Positions 16,827 to 24,681 of a DNA stretch of 43,179 nucleotides are shown here, in pieces; the stretch's first letter is position 1, and each line of letters opens with the position of its first letter. The notes under the pieces are model-generated. The model was not told where the DNA came from, ran no database searches, and was given only the letters and a program-made list of their open reading frames with translations. A program made the translations under genes and the position numbers. The stretch covers positions 19,108 through 62,286 of the forward strand of contig VAWN01000014.1 in the NCBI GenBank assembly GCA_005885555.1, written 5' to 3'. This DNA comes from Actinomycetota bacterium (GTDB lineage: Bacteria; Actinomycetota; Actinomycetes; Mycobacteriales; Micromonosporaceae).

Positions 16827-17635
16827 GCCACATACTCTAGATAGCCGGCGATGGAGGCTGCGAGCACCTGCGCGCCGGGCCTGGCCCAGACGTCGGGGTG
16901 GAACACCTCGACCTCGACCGGCCCGGTGTAGCCCGCCGCGTCGACCGCCTCGCGGAACCGGCGCAGTTCCACGCAGCCCTCGCCGGGCAGGCCGCGGCCG
17001 AGCAGTACCCCGGCCGGCAGCGGGGTGACCCAGTCGGCGACCTGGAAGCAGGCGATGCGGCCGTCCGCGCCGGCCCGCTTGATCTGCGCCCACACCTGGT
17101 CGTCCCACCAGAGGTGGTACGTGTCGAGGACGACGCCGACGGCGCGGGCGGGGAACCGCTCGGCGATGTCCAGCGCCTGCCCGAGCGTGGACACCACGCA
17201 CCGGTCCGCGGCGTACATCGGGTGCAGCGGCTCGATCCCGAGCGTCACGCCGGCGTCGATGGCATACGGGACAAGGGTTTCCACGGCGGCGGCGACCCGC
17301 TCGCGGGCCGCGTCGAGGTCCCGGCTGCCGGGTGGCAGGCCGCCGCTGACCAGTACCAGTACCGGTGCCCCGAGCGTCGCCGCCTCCTCGATGGCGTGAC
17401 AGTTGTCGTCCAGCCACCCGTGGGCGGTGAAGAACCCGCCCCGGCACAGCGACGTGACCCGCAACCCGGCGCCCTGTACCAGCTCGGCACAGCGGTCCAA
17501 CCCGTACTGCGTCACCTCGTTGCGCCACAGGCCGATGCCGCCGATCCCCGCGGCCACGCAGCCGGGTACCAGCTCGTCCAGCGGCCAGTACTTGGTGGTC
17601 GCGACATTCAAGGAGAACCGGTCGAACTCGCTCAC
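16823..17635 (-). CDS. Sugar phosphate isomerase/epimerase family TIM barrel
   Basis: 270 residues from GTG 17635, overlapping the previous stop as GTGA. It belongs to the xylose-isomerase-like / AP endonuclease family 2 barrel (PF01261): GIGGIGLWRNEV, APVLVLVSGGLPPGSRDL, GVTLGIEPLHPMYAADRCVVSTLGQALDIAE, VGVVLDTYHLWWD and PVEVEVFHPDVWA. The metal-binding residues expected at strand ends (Glu in GIEPLHP, Asp and His in LDTYH, Glu in VEVEVF) are all present, so it is probably an active metal-dependent isomerase or epimerase, or a dehydratase. It sits between the DUF993 and CrtC-like genes. Confidence 0.85.
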   Translation of the reverse strand: MSEFDRFSLNVATTKYWPLDELVPGCVAAGIGGIGLWRNEVTQYGLDRCAELVQGAGLRVTSLCRGGFFTAHGWLDDNCHAIEEAATLGAPVLVLVSGGLPPGSRDLDAARERVAAAVETLVPYAIDAGVTLGIEPLHPMYAADRCVVSTLGQALDIAERFPARAVGVVLDTYHLWWDDQVWAQIKRAGADGRIACFQVADWVTPLPAGVLLGRGLPGEGCVELRRFREAVDAAGYTGPVEVEVFHPDVWARPGAQVLAASIAGYLEYVA

Positions 17636-18783
17636 TGGTCGACTCCGGCGACGGTGAAGTAGGCGCGGGCGCGGGCGGCGGCGAGGTCGGCGTCGGGCAG
17701 CAGGCCGGCCGCGTCGGCCAGGCGCAGCAGGGTCGCGCAGTGCGCCGGCGAGCGTCCCGCCTGCAGTCCGCCGACCATCGTGAAGTGCTCCTGGTACCCG
17801 GCGAGCCAGGCGAGGAACACGATGCCGGTCTTGTAGTAGAAGGTGGGCGCGGCGAAGACGTGCCGGGCCAGCGGTACCGTCGGCGCCAGGATCCGGGTGT
17901 AGGTCGGCACGTCGTCGCGGTCCAGGGCGTGCAGCGCGGCCGCGGCTGCCGGCGCGATCGCGGCGAAGATGCCCAGCAGCGCGTCGGAGTACCCGGACCC
18001 GTCGCCGAGGATCAGTGCCGGATAGTTGAAGTCGTCACCGGTGTACAGCCGCACCCCGTCGGGCAGCCGGCGGCGCAGCGCCACCTCGAAGTCCTCGTCG
18101 AGCAGCGACACCTTGACACCGTCCACAGTGGACGCATGCGCCTTGACGAGCGCCAGTACCATCTCCGCCGCGGTGTCCACATCGGACGATCCCCAGTACC
18201 CGGACAGCTGCGGGTCGAACATCGGACCGAGCCAGTGCAGGATCACCGGCCGGTCCACCTGTCCCAACAGTCCACTGTAGACGGACAGGTAGTCGTCGGC
18301 GTCGCGGGCCGAGCGCGCCAGTTCCCGGCTGCACATGAGGATCGGCTGCGCTCCGGCGTCGAGCACCATGCCGAGCTGCTCGGTGTACGCCTCGCGCACC
18401 GCGCCCAGCGCGGCGGTACCGGGCGGGAGCTGGTCGGTCCCCACCCCGGCCGCGATCCGCCCGCCGACCGCGCGCGCCTCGGCGGCGGACCGCCGGATCA
18501 GCTCCCGGGTCACCGGGTAGTCCAGCCCCATCCCGCGCTGCGCGGTGTCCATCGCCTCGGCCACGCCCAGCCCGTACCGCCACAGGTGGTGCCGGAACGC
18601 CAGAGTGGCCGCCCAGTCGAGGACGGCCGGCGCGCCGGGGACGTTGTCCGCCAAGGGATCGGCGACCACGTGCGCGGCGGCGAAGGCGAGCCGCGACCGG
18701 GCCGGCCCGGCCGGCACCGGGTGCCCCGCGCCGCCTTTCAGCTCATACCGTGACCCGCCCGGCAGGACGATGGATAAGCTCAC
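17632..18783 (-). CDS. DUF993 family protein (dihydrodipicolinate synthase-like aldolase)
   Basis: 383 residues from GTG 18783. I recognise the DUF993 family (PF06187), whose sequence looks like a distant DHDPS/NAL-type TIM barrel: RIAAGVGTDQLPPG, AYTEQLGMVLDAGAQPILMCSRELA, RPVILHWLGPMFDPQLSGYWGS, VDGVKVSLLDEDFE (the Lys in GVKVS is the candidate Schiff-base lysine) and LYTGDDFNYPALI. No member has a firmly established reaction that I know of. Its overlap with both neighbours (GTGA on each side) implies tight co-translation, which fits a pathway where the Gfo/Idh oxidoreductase product is cleaved here and then isomerised. Confidence 0.82.
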   Translation of the reverse strand: MSLSIVLPGGSRYELKGGAGHPVPAGPARSRLAFAAAHVVADPLADNVPGAPAVLDWAATLAFRHHLWRYGLGVAEAMDTAQRGMGLDYPVTRELIRRSAAEARAVGGRIAAGVGTDQLPPGTAALGAVREAYTEQLGMVLDAGAQPILMCSRELARSARDADDYLSVYSGLLGQVDRPVILHWLGPMFDPQLSGYWGSSDVDTAAEMVLALVKAHASTVDGVKVSLLDEDFEVALRRRLPDGVRLYTGDDFNYPALILGDGSGYSDALLGIFAAIAPAAAAALHALDRDDVPTYTRILAPTVPLARHVFAAPTFYYKTGIVFLAWLAGYQEHFTMVGGLQAGRSPAHCATLLRLADAAGLLPDADLAAARARAYFTVAGVDQ

Positions 18784-19931
18784 AACTCCAACTCCGGTAC
18801 CTTCAGGCGTCGCCCCTCGCGCGCGGCGCGCAGTCCCAGGTCGGCCAGCTGTACGCCGCGCGCCCCCGCGGCGAAGTCCCACGGGAACGGCGCCGCGTCG
18901 ACGACGTGCCGCAGGAACGCCGACCACTGCTCGCGGAACCCGTTGCCGAACTCCGCGTTGTCGGGTACCCGCTGCCACTGCGCGCGGAAGTCGTGGTCCG
19001 CCGGCTCGTCCGGGTTCCACACCGGCATGGGCGTGCCGGCCCGGTGCTGTACCCGGCACTCGCGCAACCCGGCGACCGCGCTGCCGTGGGTGCCGTCGAC
19101 CTGGAACTCGACCAGCTCGTCGCGGTGCACCCGCACCGTCCACGAGGAGTTGATCTGCGCGATCGCCCCGCCGTCGAGCTCGAATATGGCGTACGCCGCG
19201 TCGTCGGCGGTCGCCTGGTAGGCCGCGCCGTTCTCGTCGACGCGGAACGGGATGTGCGTGGTCGCCACGCACTGCACCGCGCGGACCGGGCCGAACAGCC
19301 CCTCCAGTACGTACTGCCAGTGCGGGAACATGTCCAGCACGATGCCACCACCGTCGGCGCTGCGGTAGTTCCACGACGGGCGCTGGGCCGGTTGCCAGTC
19401 GCCCTCGAACACCCAGTACCCGAACTCGCCGCGCACCGACAGGATCCGGCCGAAGAAGCCGCCGTCGACCAGCCGCTTGAGCTTGCGCAGGCCGGGCAGG
19501 AACAGCTTGTCCGACACCACCCCGTTGCGGATGCCGGCGGCGCGCGCCAGCCGGACCAGGTCCACCGCGCTGCCGACGTCGGCGGCCAGCGGCTTCTCGG
19601 TGTAGACGTGCTTACCCGCGTCGATCGCGGCGCGGATCGCCTTGTCCCGCGCGCCGGTCACCTGCGCGTCGAAGTAGATCTCCACGTCGGGACGGTCCAG
19701 CGCCGCGTCGAGGTCGGTCGTCCAGTCGCGCAGCCCGTGCCGCTGCGCGATGTCGGCCAGTCGCCCCTCGTTGCGGCCGACCAGGACCGGCTCGGGCCAG
19801 ATGACGGTACCGTCGGCGGCCGGCAGCCCACCGTCGGCCCGGATCGCCAGCAGGGACCGGACCAGGTGCTGCCGGTACCCCATCCGCCCGGTCACCCCGT
19901 TGACCACGATGCCGATCGGCCTACGGGACAT
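18780..19931 (-). CDS. Gfo/Idh/MocA family NAD(P)-dependent oxidoreductase
   Basis: 383 residues. The N-terminal Rossmann domain has IGIVVNGVTGRMGYRQHL, a variant glycine motif, then AAIDAGKHVYTEKPLA, the classical EKP motif whose Lys is catalytic. The C-terminal alpha/beta domain has GGGIVLDMFPHWQYVLEGLFG, with the conserved D-x3-H. The family oxidises or epimerises sugars, inositols and their acids. It overlaps the ABC ATPase gene by 11 bases upstream and DUF993 by 4 bases downstream. It is probably the first catabolic step after import, but the substrate cannot be read from the sequence. Confidence 0.9.
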   Translation of the reverse strand: MSRRPIGIVVNGVTGRMGYRQHLVRSLLAIRADGGLPAADGTVIWPEPVLVGRNEGRLADIAQRHGLRDWTTDLDAALDRPDVEIYFDAQVTGARDKAIRAAIDAGKHVYTEKPLAADVGSAVDLVRLARAAGIRNGVVSDKLFLPGLRKLKRLVDGGFFGRILSVRGEFGYWVFEGDWQPAQRPSWNYRSADGGGIVLDMFPHWQYVLEGLFGPVRAVQCVATTHIPFRVDENGAAYQATADDAAYAIFELDGGAIAQINSSWTVRVHRDELVEFQVDGTHGSAVAGLRECRVQHRAGTPMPVWNPDEPADHDFRAQWQRVPDNAEFGNGFREQWSAFLRHVVDAAPFPWDFAAGARGVQLADLGLRAAREGRRLKVPELEL

Positions 19932-20709
19932 CGGCGGCTCCCACGATGGCCGGCGCGAGCAGCGCCCGGATCTCGGCGGTCAGCACCCGGGTCCGCGGGT
20001 CGGACATCACCTGCGCGTACCCGCGTCCGGCCGGCAGGTCCACGTCGAGCACCCGCACGATCCGGCCGGGTCGCGGGCTGAGCACCACCACCCGGGTACC
20101 GAGAAACACCGCCTCGTCGATGGAGTGGGTGACCAGCAGCGTGGTGGTGCCGGTGCGCCGCCAGATCCGGTGCAGCTCGCCGTTGAGCTGTTCGCGGGTC
20201 AGCGCGTCCAGCGCCCCGAAGGGCTCGTCCATCAGCAGTACCGGCGGCTCGTGCAGCAGCGCCCGGCACAGCGCCACCCGCTGCTGCATTCCCCCGGAAA
20301 GCTCGTACGGCAGAGCGTTCTCGAACCCGCGCAGGCCGGTCAGCGCGATCAGCTCGTCGGCCCGCCGCGCGGCCTGCGCCCGGTCCATGTGCCGCATCTC
20401 GCCCTGCAGCAGGATGTTGCGCCGCGCGCCGCGCCAGTCGAGCAGCGCGGCGCGCTGGAACACGTACCCGATGTCCTTCTGCGGCCCGGAAACCTGCCGC
20501 CCCATCAGCGTCACGGTACCCGTCGTCGGCGTCACCAGCCCGGCGACGAGCTTGAGGAGCGTGGACTTGCCGCAGCCGGACGGGCCGACGATGGTGACGA
20601 ACTCGCCGGCCCGCACCGACAGGTCGATGCCGGACAGCGCCGCCGTCTGGCCGTGCCGGGCGCGGAAGCGCACCGACACGGCCGACAGTTCGACGGCGCT
20701 ACTTGGCAT
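19921..20709 (-). CDS. ABC transporter ATP-binding protein, NitT/TauT type
   Basis: 262 residues. Walker A is GPSGCGKST (about residue 42), the Q-loop DIGYVFQRAALLDW, the signature LSGGMQQRVALCRAL, Walker B PPVLLMDEPFGALD, and the H-loop LLVTHSIDEA. The sequence is closest in style to SsuB/TauB/NrtD ATPases, which energise uptake of sulfonates, nitrate, riboflavin precursors or thiamine precursors. It overlaps the binding-protein gene by 11 bases and the oxidoreductase gene by 11 bases. Confidence 0.93.
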   Translation of the reverse strand: MPSSAVELSAVSVRFRARHGQTAALSGIDLSVRAGEFVTIVGPSGCGKSTLLKLVAGLVTPTTGTVTLMGRQVSGPQKDIGYVFQRAALLDWRGARRNILLQGEMRHMDRAQAARRADELIALTGLRGFENALPYELSGGMQQRVALCRALLHEPPVLLMDEPFGALDALTREQLNGELHRIWRRTGTTTLLVTHSIDEAVFLGTRVVVLSPRPGRIVRVLDVDLPAGRGYAQVMSDPRTRVLTAEIRALLAPAIVGAADVP

Positions 20710-21700
20710 ACGCGCTGTCCCAGTACGTGTCCGGGGTACCGGGGCTCTTCAGCGTGCCGTACTTGCTGATCAGTCCGACCGTGTTGGTCCAGTCGGACGC
20801 GTTGTCCACGCCGGGGGTACCGGAACCCAGCAGCGGCAGGCAGAGCGTGAGCTGCTTGGTGAGCACGGTCTGCGGCGGCTCGTTGGGCGCCATGCCGACC
20901 ATCGCCTGTACCGCACCGGGAATGTCCTTGGCCGCCTCGGCCCACGACTTCTGGGTCGCGCGGACGAACCGGCGCGCGAGGTCCGGGTTCGCCGCGAGCG
21001 CGTCGGTGTTGGCGACGATCCCGGTGCCGAGCAGGTTCATGCCGTAATCGGCGTAGAGGAAGTACTTGACCGTCTTACCGGTCTTGCCCTCGATGGTCGG
21101 CCCCTGGTCGTGGAAGAAGCCCATGATGGCGTCCACCCGCCCCTCGGACAGTGCGGCTATCTTGCCGGCCGCGTCGAGGTTGACGATCGTCACGTCCGAG
21201 GGCGCCAGGCCGTTCGCCTTGAGCCACGCGGGGAACGTCGCGTACAGCGCGTCGCCCGGGGTACCGCCGATCTTCTTGCCCTTCAGGTCGGCCGGGCTGT
21301 TGATGCCGTGGTCGGCGAGGTACTCCACCGACGACGGGCCCTTCTGCAGGAAGACCCCGAGGCTCTTCACCTTCATGCCCTTGGCCACGCTGTTGAGCAG
21401 TACCGGGGTGTCCGCCCAGCCGAACGTGGTGTTCTTCTGGTCGACCTGCTGGATCGTGGTGCCCGAGCCGGTGCCCGCCTTGATGGTCAGGTCGATGCCC
21501 TCGGCGGAGTAGAACCCTTTCTTCAGGCCGTAGTAGAACGGCGCGTGCTCGCCGTACGGTACCCAGTTCAGGGTGAGCGTGACCTTCGTCATGGCGGCGG
21601 CACTGGCGCCGGCCGGGACCGGCTTCGCGGAGCCGCCGCAGGCCGACAGGGCGAGGGTGAGGGCGGCCAGTGCGGCCAGGGGGACGATGCGTTTCTTCAC
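20699..21700 (-). CDS. ABC transporter substrate-binding lipoprotein, NMT1/THI5-SsuA type
   Basis: 333 residues from GTG 21700 with an AAGGAGG upstream. The N-terminus is a lipoprotein signal, KKR then a hydrophobic core, ending LSAC-GG, so Cys is lipidated and the protein is tethered outside the membrane. VTLTLNWVPYGEHAPFYYGLKKGFYSAEGIDLTIKAG is the canonical opening of NMT1/THI5-like binding proteins (pyrimidine precursors, sulfonates, riboflavin and similar rings). The body shows ADLKGKKIGGTPGD and a long helical C-terminus. The partners are the permease and ATPase on either side. Confidence 0.92.
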   Translation of the reverse strand: MKKRIVPLAALAALTLALSACGGSAKPVPAGASAAAMTKVTLTLNWVPYGEHAPFYYGLKKGFYSAEGIDLTIKAGTGSGTTIQQVDQKNTTFGWADTPVLLNSVAKGMKVKSLGVFLQKGPSSVEYLADHGINSPADLKGKKIGGTPGDALYATFPAWLKANGLAPSDVTIVNLDAAGKIAALSEGRVDAIMGFFHDQGPTIEGKTGKTVKYFLYADYGMNLLGTGIVANTDALAANPDLARRFVRATQKSWAEAAKDIPGAVQAMVGMAPNEPPQTVLTKQLTLCLPLLGSGTPGVDNASDWTNTVGLISKYGTLKSPGTPDTYWDSAYAK

Positions 21701-21733
21701 AGGATGCGCCTCCTTGCGCGGGGAAGACTCGCG

Positions 21734-22630
21734 TTAGGCGGTGGTGAGGGGAGCCGCGGCGCGCCGGCTGGCGTGCCACGGGATGAGCAACGCTTCCGCG
21801 ACGTCGACAAGCGCGAACAGTGCGATGCCGATGGCGGACATCAGGATGAGCGTGGCGAACAGCAGGGGTGCGTCGATCTGCCCGTTGGCGAGCAGCAGCA
21901 CGTACCCCAGCCCTTCGCTCGCGCCGACGAACTCGCCGACCACGGCGCCGACGACGGCCAGCGTGACGGCGACCTTCACGCCGGACATGAGGTGCGGCAG
22001 GGAGTTCGGGAAACGGATCTTGCAGAAGCTGTGCCACCGGGAGCCCCCCATGGTGGCGGACAGGTCGAGCAGTTCCGGATCGGTCGAGCGCAGGCCGGCC
22101 ACGCCGGAGACGACGACCGGGAAGAACGCGATGAGCACGGCGAGGATCACCTTGGGCCGCAGGTCGGTGCCGAACCAGACGACCAGCAGTGGTGCGATGG
22201 CGATCTTCGGGATCACCTGGGCGAACAGCACGAGCGGGTAGATGGCCTTGTCGAAGCCGCGGGAGTAGGCGATGAGCACGGCGGTGCCGATGCCGAGCGC
22301 GACGGCCAGCCCGAAGCCGAGCAGCGTCTCGTACAGCGTCACCCAGCTGTTGTGCACCAGCATCGCCCACTGGTCGCGCATCGTGTCGAAGACCTGCGCG
22401 GGGGTGGGTACCAGGTAGTCGGGTACCCACTGCTGTGCGGTGACCAGCCACCACAGCGCGAACACCGCGGCCAGCACCAGCGCGGGCGGCCAGAGCGCGA
22501 CCAGGAGGCGGGCCGCGGCAGCGACCGGCCCCCGGCGGTCGACCGGCCGGTGCTCGGGTACCGCGTCGCGCGGCGGGTCGTCGTCGACCGCCAGCGCGGC
22601 AGCGGCCGGCTCCCCAGGCACCTCAGTCAT
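21734..22630 (-). CDS. ABC transporter permease, NitT/TauT type
   Basis: 298 residues with six predicted membrane helices after a 40-residue polar N-terminus. The EAA loop reads DLSATMGGSRWHSFCKIRFPNSLPHL, typical of SsuC/TauC permeases. AGGAAGG precedes the ATG. It is the first gene of the seven-gene minus-strand operon; the LacI-type operator ends 13 bases upstream of the start codon, so repression would act on the whole unit. Confidence 0.92.
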   Translation of the reverse strand: MTEVPGEPAAAALAVDDDPPRDAVPEHRPVDRRGPVAAAARLLVALWPPALVLAAVFALWWLVTAQQWVPDYLVPTPAQVFDTMRDQWAMLVHNSWVTLYETLLGFGLAVALGIGTAVLIAYSRGFDKAIYPLVLFAQVIPKIAIAPLLVVWFGTDLRPKVILAVLIAFFPVVVSGVAGLRSTDPELLDLSATMGGSRWHSFCKIRFPNSLPHLMSGVKVAVTLAVVGAVVGEFVGASEGLGYVLLLANGQIDAPLLFATLILMSAIGIALFALVDVAEALLIPWHASRRAAAPLTTA

Positions 22631-22642
22631 GTACCTTCCTCA

Positions 22643-22656
22643 GGCAAGCGCTTTCC
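22643..22656. promoter_or_regulatory. LacI-family operator
   Basis: AAGCGCTT (22646-22653) is a perfect palindrome with the central CG of LacI-family sites, and the 14-mer around it (GGCAAGCGCTTTCC) has one mismatched pair. It lies between the divergent lacI gene and the transporter operon, next to the ribosome binding site of the permease. Confidence 0.7.
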
Positions 22657-22678
22657 TGGAGGACCCTATTCCTCGGCC

Positions 22679-22708
22679 GACCGGCCGGCAAGACCTGCCC
22701 GGCCGGTC
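22679..22708. promoter_or_regulatory. 10-bp inverted repeat in the lacI-ABC intergenic region
   Basis: GACCGGCCGG (22679-22688) is exactly inverted at 22699-22708 with 10 bases between. It could be a second regulator site or a hairpin in either leader. A GAxxxT-like promoter is not clear nearby. Confidence 0.4.
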
Positions 22709-22756
22709 ACCCGGACCGCGCCGGACGGCTGGATAGTCTGACATCAGGAGGTACCG

Positions 22757-23773
22757 ATGGCCACGCTCGCCGACGTCGCGCGGCTCGCCGGGGTCTCGCA
22801 GGCCACCGCCTCGCGCATCGTCAACGGCAGCGCCAAGCTGGTCACCGAGGAGCTGCGCACCCGGGTCCTGCGCGCCGTGGCGGAGTTGCAGTATGTGCCG
22901 AACGCGCATGCCCAACAGCTGGCCCGCGCGCGCCGCAGCGCGGTCGGCATCATCGTGCACGACGTGTCCGACCCGTACTTCGCCGAGATCACCCGGGGAC
23001 TGCAACGGGTGGCGACCGCGCACGGCCGGCTGGTCATGATCTGCAACAGCTACCGCGACCCGGACCGCGAGCTGGAGTACGTGGAACTGCTGCGGGCGCA
23101 CCAGGTCGCCGCGCTGATCCTGGCCGGGTCGGGGTACCACGACGCCGCGTTCACCGGCGCGCTGGTCCGCAAGCTGGAGGCATACCTGGGCACCGGCGGC
23201 CGGCTGACCCTGATCGGCCGGCACGAGCTGACCGGCAACTGTGTGGTACCGGAGAACGAGCCGGGCGGGTACCTCGTCGGCAGTGAGGTCTTCGCGCTCG
23301 GCCACCGCCGGGTCGGGGTCATCGCCGGGCCGGCGGTGCTGACCACCACGTCCGACCGCCTCGCCGGGGTACGGCGGGCCGCGCGCGAGCACGGGCGGGC
23401 GGTACCGGCGCGGCGGATCGCGTACGGCAACTTCGACCGGGACAGCGGTGCGACCGCCGCCGCGCACCTGCTGGACGCCAACCCGGGACTGACCGCGATC
23501 ATCGCGCTCAACGACTCGATGGCGGTCGGCGCGCTGGCCGCCTTGCGCGCGCGGGGGCTGGCGGTACCCCGCGACGTGACGGTGACCGGGTTCGACGACA
23601 TGCCGGTCGCGCGGGACGTCACGCCGGCGCTGACGACGGTACGGTTGCCGCTCGTGGAGATGGGCGCGCGGGCGATGGCGATCGCGCTGGACGAGACCGG
23701 CGACGAGCCGCGGGTCGAGCGGATCCCGGCCGAGCTGGTCCGCCGGGCCAGCACCGCTCCCCCGCGCCGATGA
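22757..23773 (+). CDS. LacI-family transcriptional repressor
   Basis: 338 residues with AGGAGG at 22746-22751. The N-terminal HTH (TLADVARLAGVSQATASRIVNG) and hinge helix (VPNAHAQQLARARRSAVGIIV) are standard. The periplasmic-binding-like ligand domain includes FGFDDMPVA-type text (VTGFDDMPVARDVTPALTTV) and HRRVGVIAGP. It is divergent from the transport-catabolism operon and is its likely repressor, with the inducer being the imported compound or an intermediate. The final ATGA reads into a leader hairpin. Confidence 0.93.
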   Translation: MATLADVARLAGVSQATASRIVNGSAKLVTEELRTRVLRAVAELQYVPNAHAQQLARARRSAVGIIVHDVSDPYFAEITRGLQRVATAHGRLVMICNSYRDPDRELEYVELLRAHQVAALILAGSGYHDAAFTGALVRKLEAYLGTGGRLTLIGRHELTGNCVVPENEPGGYLVGSEVFALGHRRVGVIAGPAVLTTTSDRLAGVRRAAREHGRAVPARRIAYGNFDRDSGATAAAHLLDANPGLTAIIALNDSMAVGALAALRARGLAVPRDVTVTGFDDMPVARDVTPALTTVRLPLVEMGARAMAIALDETGDEPRVERIPAELVRRASTAPPRR

Positions 23774-23787
23774 CCCGCACCGAGGCG

Positions 23788-23830
23788 GGCGGCGCCTGGA
23801 CCACCCCGCAGGGAAACGGAAGGCGCCGCC
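23788..23830 (+). terminator. Stem-loop after lacI
   Basis: GGCGGCGCCT (23788-23797) pairs perfectly with AGGCGCCGCC (23821-23830); the loop is 23 bases. It separates lacI from the HAD gene and argues that the HAD gene starts at 23869, not at the ATG overlapping the lacI stop. Confidence 0.5.
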
Positions 23831-23868
23831 TGAAGAGCCTCGGTGCCGCGCGTGCGGAGCAGGCGCCA

Positions 23869-24681
23869 ATGTTTCAGCCCCGCCCGCAACTGGTCGCCAC
23901 GGATCTTGACGGCACCCTGCTGCGTTCGGACGGCACGGTCTCCGCGCGCACCCGGGCCGCGCTGCGCCGGGTCGCCGCCGCGGGCGCCGAGGTCGTGTTC
24001 GTCACCGCGCGGCCGTACCGGTACCTCAGCTTCGCCGGCCTGGACGCCGGGCTCGCCGCGACCGCGGTGTGCGCCAACGGCGCGATCGTCTACGACGTGG
24101 CCGCGGCTGCGGTGGTCGAGGCCCGCGAGTTGCCGCGGCCGCTCGCGCGCACGGTGGCCGAGGCGCTCGCGGCCGCACTGCCCGGCGTCGGGTTCGCGGT
24201 GGAGACCGGGCACCTGGTGCGGTACGAGCCCGCGTTCGGCAAGCGGTTCGCCGGGGACACCGAGATTCCGGTACCGTCCCTCGCCGACCTCTGGCGCCTC
24301 GCCGACCCGATCACCAAGCTGCTCGTCTGCTCCACCGGCGGCGACGTGGACCGGATGCTCGCGGTCGCCGCGGAGGTGGTCCGCGACCTGGCCGAGGTCA
24401 CCCACTCCGGCGGCGCCGGGCTGCTGGAGATCAGCGCCCCCGGGGTCACCAAGGCCGGTACCCTCGCCGCGCTCTGCGCCGCCCGCGGGATCGCGCCGTC
24501 GGAGGTGGTCGCGTTCGGCGACATGCCCAACGACCTGACGATCCTCACCTGGGCCGGCACCGCCTACGCGATGGGCAACGCGCATCCGGCGGTACGGGCG
24601 GCGGTGCCGCGGCACACCGCGAGCAACGACGACGACGGCGTCGCCCGGGTGCTGGAGCGGCTGTTCCCGGTCAGCGGCTGA
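23869..24681 (+). CDS. Cof-type HAD-superfamily hydrolase
   Basis: 270 residues from ATG 23869, the usual length for Cof phosphatases. An upstream ATG at 23770 would add 33 residues with no family similarity that run through a terminator-like hairpin. Motif I is ATDLDGTLL, motif II VFVTARPY, motif III Lys in DPITKLL, and motif IV VVAFGDMPNDLTIL. Members dephosphorylate sugar phosphates, nucleotides or cofactor phosphates. Its 3' end overlaps that of the convergent L,D-transpeptidase by 11 bases. Confidence 0.9.
   Translation: MFQPRPQLVATDLDGTLLRSDGTVSARTRAALRRVAAAGAEVVFVTARPYRYLSFAGLDAGLAATAVCANGAIVYDVAAAAVVEARELPRPLARTVAEALAAALPGVGFAVETGHLVRYEPAFGKRFAGDTEIPVPSLADLWRLADPITKLLVCSTGGDVDRMLAVAAEVVRDLAEVTHSGGAGLLEISAPGVTKAGTLAALCAARGIAPSEVVAFGDMPNDLTILTWAGTAYAMGNAHPAVRAAVPRHTASNDDDGVARVLERLFPVSG

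Noticed and set aside
23770-23868. Start of the HAD hydrolase at the ATG overlapping the lacI stop
   Set aside because: The extra 33 residues show no similarity to the family and would be read through a terminator-like hairpin.
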